Positions 61,215 to 64,000 of a stretch of DNA of 64,000 nt are shown in pieces. A program made the position numbers and the translations under genes. Source of the DNA: Novosphingobium sp. 32-60-15 (GTDB lineage: Bacteria > Pseudomonadota > Alphaproteobacteria > Sphingomonadales > Sphingomonadaceae). How positions within the stretch are numbered: position 1 is the first letter of the stretch; each line of letters starts with the position of its first letter. The stretch is from assembly GCF_002280675.1 (NCBI RefSeq), contig NZ_NCEN01000001.1, positions 186,001 through 250,000 of the forward strand. Direction: 5' to 3'. The notes under the pieces are model-generated. The model saw only the letters and a program-made list of their open reading frames with translations. It was not told the DNA's origin and did not search any database.

Positions 61215-62531
61215 TCAATCAAATTCCCAGGCGCGTTCGCCGTGGCTGGTGATGTCGAGGCCTTCGCGCTCTTCGTCTTCGGTCACGCGCATCGGGATGA
61301 CTAAAGATACCATCAAGGCGCAAACGACGGTGGCAAAAGCGCTCCACAATGCGACCACGCCGACCCCTGCAAATTGGGCAATCACTTGGCGCGTCATATC
61401 CATACCTTCGGCATAGCCTGTGCCGCCGAACGAGGGTGCGATGAACACCGCAAGGAGGATTGATCCGATCATCCCACCAACGCCATGGACCGCGAAAACG
61501 TCGAGCGAATCGTCGATGTGAAGACGTTGTTTGACCAGTTGGATCATCGGGTAACAAAGAATGGCTGCCAGCGCACCGAGCACCATGGCAGCACCCGGAG
61601 CGATGAAACCGGCAGCAGGCGTGACTGTCGCAAGACCGGCAATGGCCCCTGTTGCAAAGCCGACAGAGGTGGGTTTGCCAACGGTGAACTTTTCAATGAT
61701 CAACCAGACGAGCGCCGCAACACACGCCGCCGCGTGCGTATTGATGATGGCCGATGCGGCGTCATCGTTGGCAGCAAGTGCCGAGCCGCCATTGAAGCCA
61801 AACCAGCCAACCCACAAAAGCGCAGCACCCGCCATGGTGAGCGACGGGCTGTGGGGCATCATCAGTGTTTTGGGAAAACCAGCGCGCTTGCCGAGCAAAA
61901 GTGCGACCACAAGCGCCGAGATACCGGCAGTGGTGTGAACGACGATACCACCTGCGAAATCAAGCGTGCCGAACTGTGATGACAGCCAGCCGCCGCCCCA
62001 TACCCAGTGGGCCGCGGGGGCATAGACGATCAAGCCCCAAAGCGCGCAGAACCCGATGACCCAGCCAAACCGTGCGCGATCAACCCATGCGCCAACCATC
62101 AGCGCAGGCGTGATCAGGGCAAAGCACATCTGGTAAAGCGCAAAGGCGCTTTCGGGGATCGCGGTATTGGCGCGGACATTGCCGAGGTTTAGCAGCATCC
62201 ATGCATTACCGCTGCCAATCCAGCCACCGCTGACATCACCAAAGGCGAGTGTGTAACCCACCATGATCCACAGAATTGAAGCGACCGCCGCAATGGCGCC
62301 GACTTGCACCAACACCGCAAGGAAGCCCTTGGCACGGACCAGGCCGCCATAGAACAGGGTGAGGCCCGGCATGGCCATGAGCAAAACGAAAGCCGAGGAG
62401 ACAAGGATCCATGCGGTATCACCGGTATCGGCGACATCTTCGACGCTGACTGGCGCATCGACCTGCGCAAAAGCCAGCATCGGCACAAGCGTTGCGGCAG
62501 CGGCTACCGCGCCCGCCAACATTTTTCGCAT
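61215..62531 (-). CDS. amt: Ammonium transporter Amt
   Basis: A 438-residue channel with an N-terminal signal sequence (MRKMLAGAVAAAATLVPMLAFAQ) and eleven membrane helices. The pore residues are visible: the Asp and first pore His in LDFAGGIVVHTTAGISAL, and the second pore His in FAVHGVGGMIGSI. It moves ammonium into the cell under nitrogen limitation. The ATG at 62531 follows GGGGGAGGTTTTTA, preferred to an ATG six codons up. A PII (glnK) gene, the usual partner, is not adjacent. A small CACAGG/CCTGTG hairpin lies in the leader. Confidence 0.94.
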   Translation of the reverse strand: MRKMLAGAVAAAATLVPMLAFAQVDAPVSVEDVADTGDTAWILVSSAFVLLMAMPGLTLFYGGLVRAKGFLAVLVQVGAIAAVASILWIMVGYTLAFGDVSGGWIGSGNAWMLLNLGNVRANTAIPESAFALYQMCFALITPALMVGAWVDRARFGWVIGFCALWGLIVYAPAAHWVWGGGWLSSQFGTLDFAGGIVVHTTAGISALVVALLLGKRAGFPKTLMMPHSPSLTMAGAALLWVGWFGFNGGSALAANDDAASAIINTHAAACVAALVWLIIEKFTVGKPTSVGFATGAIAGLATVTPAAGFIAPGAAMVLGALAAILCYPMIQLVKQRLHIDDSLDVFAVHGVGGMIGSILLAVFIAPSFGGTGYAEGMDMTRQVIAQFAGVGVVALWSAFATVVCALMVSLVIPMRVTEDEEREGLDITSHGERAWEFD

Positions 62532-62656
62532 TAAAAACCTCCCCCTCACACAGGGTGAACCTGTGCCAGACCTCTCTCCTGAGGCCTTATGGCAATATAA
62601 CTGCTGCGCACAAGCGCGGTTGCGATTGATTATTGTGCCAAACAGGGGCTGGCCTC

Positions 62657-63676
62657 TTAAACGAGACCGTCAAGCACTTGATCAGGGGGGCGGTGACCGT
62701 CCGCCCAGACGCGGACGTTGGCGATGACTTTATCACCCGAGGCCTGCCGCCCTTCGAACGTGGCGCTGCCCATGCGGGGCAGGATGGCGACGTTGTGATG
62801 GGCCGTAAGGCGTGGATCGACTTGCGGTTCGTGTTCGAACACATCCAGCCCGGCGCCGCCAATGCGCCCTTCGACCAATGCCGCGATCAATGCTTCTTCT
62901 TCGATCAACTGGCCGCGCGCGGTGTTAACAAGATAGGCCTCGGGCTTCATCAGGGCGATGCGCCGCGCATCGATAATGTGGTGCGTTTCCGGGCTGGCCG
63001 GGCAGTGCAGCGTGAGAATGTCAGATTCGGCGACGAGTTTGTCGAGGTCGGGTTCAAACTGTGCGCCGAACATGCTTTCCTGCGCCAAAGGCAGGCGGTG
63101 GCGGCTATTGTAAATCACATTCAGGCCAAAGGCGCGGGCACGCCAAGCTACGGCTTGGCCAATCCGGCCCATGCCAAGGATGCCCAGCGTCTTTCCGGAC
63201 AAGCGGTGGCCAAGCATCGTGGAAGGGGCCCAGCCTTCCCATTTGCCGGCGCGCAATATGCGACCGCCGTAATTAAGTCGGCGGGTGACCGAAATGATCA
63301 GCGCAATCGCCATGTCGGCGGTATCATCGGTAAATACGCCGGGGGTGTTGGTCACGATAATCTTGCGGGCACGGGCGGCGCTCAGGGCAATGTGATCCGT
63401 GCCTGCACCGAAATTTGCGATCAGGCCAAGTTGTGGGCCAGCCTGACCGATCAGGTCGGCATCAATCACGTCAGTTACCGTGGGGACGAGCACGTGCGCG
63501 GTTTGCATGGCGGCAACCAATGCATCGCGCGACATGGGCCGATCATCAGCGCTGAGCGTAACGTCGAACAATTCGCGCATGCGCGCTTCGGTTTCGGGCA
63601 GAAGTTTGCGCGTGACGGTTACGCGGGGGGTGCCTTCGACGCGGCGCGTTGGGCGATAGTCGGCTGAGCTGGTCAT
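62657..63676 (-). CDS. D-2-hydroxyacid dehydrogenase with altered catalytic His
   Basis: A 339-residue D-isomer-specific dehydrogenase of the glyoxylate/hydroxypyruvate reductase branch. NAD(P) is bound by GILGMGRIGQAV (165-176), the substrate Arg is R254 (NTARGQL) and the catalytic Glu is E283 (DVFEHEP). The His that should complete the relay in the LPH-x-GSAT block is Arg here (R301, ILPRMGSATFEGR). If correct, activity should be strongly reduced or changed. The ATG at 63676 gives a normal length. Divergent from the SH3 gene. Confidence 0.88.
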   Translation of the reverse strand: MTSSADYRPTRRVEGTPRVTVTRKLLPETEARMRELFDVTLSADDRPMSRDALVAAMQTAHVLVPTVTDVIDADLIGQAGPQLGLIANFGAGTDHIALSAARARKIIVTNTPGVFTDDTADMAIALIISVTRRLNYGGRILRAGKWEGWAPSTMLGHRLSGKTLGILGMGRIGQAVAWRARAFGLNVIYNSRHRLPLAQESMFGAQFEPDLDKLVAESDILTLHCPASPETHHIIDARRIALMKPEAYLVNTARGQLIEEEALIAALVEGRIGGAGLDVFEHEPQVDPRLTAHHNVAILPRMGSATFEGRQASGDKVIANVRVWADGHRPPDQVLDGLV

Positions 63677-63793
63677 AATGGCGCAAGGCTAGGCGCTGGC
63701 AGGGGAGGTGGTCAAGCGTCGGAACGCGTTGTGGTGGTGGACATCCTTGGGCATAGTGTTGCCCTTGGCTGATAATTTTGCGACGGCTGTGAC

Positions 63794-64000
63794 ATGACTG
63801 TATTATCTGCGCTTAGATCTTCTGCCGCCTTTGCCGCAGCTGCGGCGCTGATGCTTGGACTCGCCCAGCCGCTTATGGCGCAAAGTGAAGGCGCTTATTG
63901 GGTTTCCACCAGCAAGGCCAAGGCGAATATGCGCGTGGGGCCGGGGCGTGATTACCGGATCAGCTGGACTTATGTGCGCAAGGGCGTGCCGCTTAAAGTG
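63794..64000 (+). CDS. SH3-domain secreted protein, N-terminal part (partial)
   Basis: Sixty-nine codons run to the window edge. A signal peptide (ALRSSAAFAAAAALMLGLAQ, cleavage near LMAQ) is followed by the start of a bacterial SH3 domain: AYWVSTSKAKANMRVGPGRDYRISWTYVRKGVPL. Proteins of this type are periplasmic or cell-wall linked in alphaproteobacteria; the rest of the gene is outside the window. Confidence 0.83.
   Translation, partial: MTVLSALRSSAAFAAAAALMLGLAQPLMAQSEGAYWVSTSKAKANMRVGPGRDYRISWTYVRKGVPLKV

Noticed and set aside
62540..62650. Sigma-54 promoter for amt
   Set aside because: TGGCAC occurs twice on the minus strand but neither has GC at the required ten-base spacing from GG.
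62633..63667. A 344-codon plus-strand frame opposite the dehydrogenase
   Set aside because: Antisense shadow; no domain and the dehydrogenase frame is clear.

Overview
The window is chromosomal DNA of an alphaproteobacterium, most likely a sphingomonad (Novosphingobium/Erythrobacter-like). The evidence is the order rne / amiC-mrcA-prfB, the block rpmF-plsX-fabH-ihfA-merR, a class I lysyl-tRNA synthetase, a solitary flagellin, CtrA-type boxes, and a full exosortase A (XrtA) exopolysaccharide locus of the type known from this group. Genes are dense and in short operons on both strands. I saw no tRNA, rRNA, CRISPR array, transposase or prophage.

Layout. 1-4.7 kb: end of an S24 peptidase, an MBL-fold hydrolase, a MAPEG protein, then the lipid and nucleoid set rpmF-plsX-fabH-ihfA-merR. 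4.7-8 kb: SixA-like phosphatase and a DinG/XPD-type helicase. 8.1-10.8 kb: flagellin and class I lysK. 10.8-12.7 kb: a DUF350/DUF1190/glutathionylspermidine-synthetase-like operon. 12.8-25.1 kb: mixed housekeeping and accessory genes (DUF885 peptidase-like protein, prolyl hydroxylase, RcnB-like protein, FMN protein, ettA, M28 peptidase, sensor kinase, thiolase, thioesterase, a tyrosine phosphatase remnant, trxB). 25.2-43.8 kb: the XrtA locus. Two hydrolases, an acyl carrier protein and an acyltransferase point left. Acyl-CoA ligase, PLP decarboxylase, Wza-like exporter, Wzz-like chain-length protein, tyrosine autokinase, outer-membrane barrel, ExeA-like ATPase, polysaccharide deacetylase, FemAB protein, glycosyltransferase, exosortase A/EpsI fusion and an amidotransferase point right. 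A CHASE2-EAL phosphodiesterase follows at 43.9-46.2 kb.

46.2-64 kb: a small transcription unit with a perfect CtrA box, a 15-codon reading frame and a strong terminator; then zapE, a thioesterase, sdhB, a methyltransferase, RNase E with a long leader, amiC, mrcA, a periplasmic peroxiredoxin, prfB, a lipobox-bearing methyltransferase, a nitronate-monooxygenase-like enzyme, amt, a 2-hydroxyacid dehydrogenase whose catalytic His position reads Arg, and the start of an SH3-domain protein.

Nothing here is a wholly unknown system at gene-cluster scale. The most interesting items are the CtrA-boxed micro-gene at 46.2 kb, the perfect operator-like palindrome in front of the thiolase, the catalytic His-to-Arg change in the dehydrogenase, the EAL protein attached to the XrtA locus, the lipoprotein-like methyltransferase coupled to prfB, and two families of long inverted repeats.
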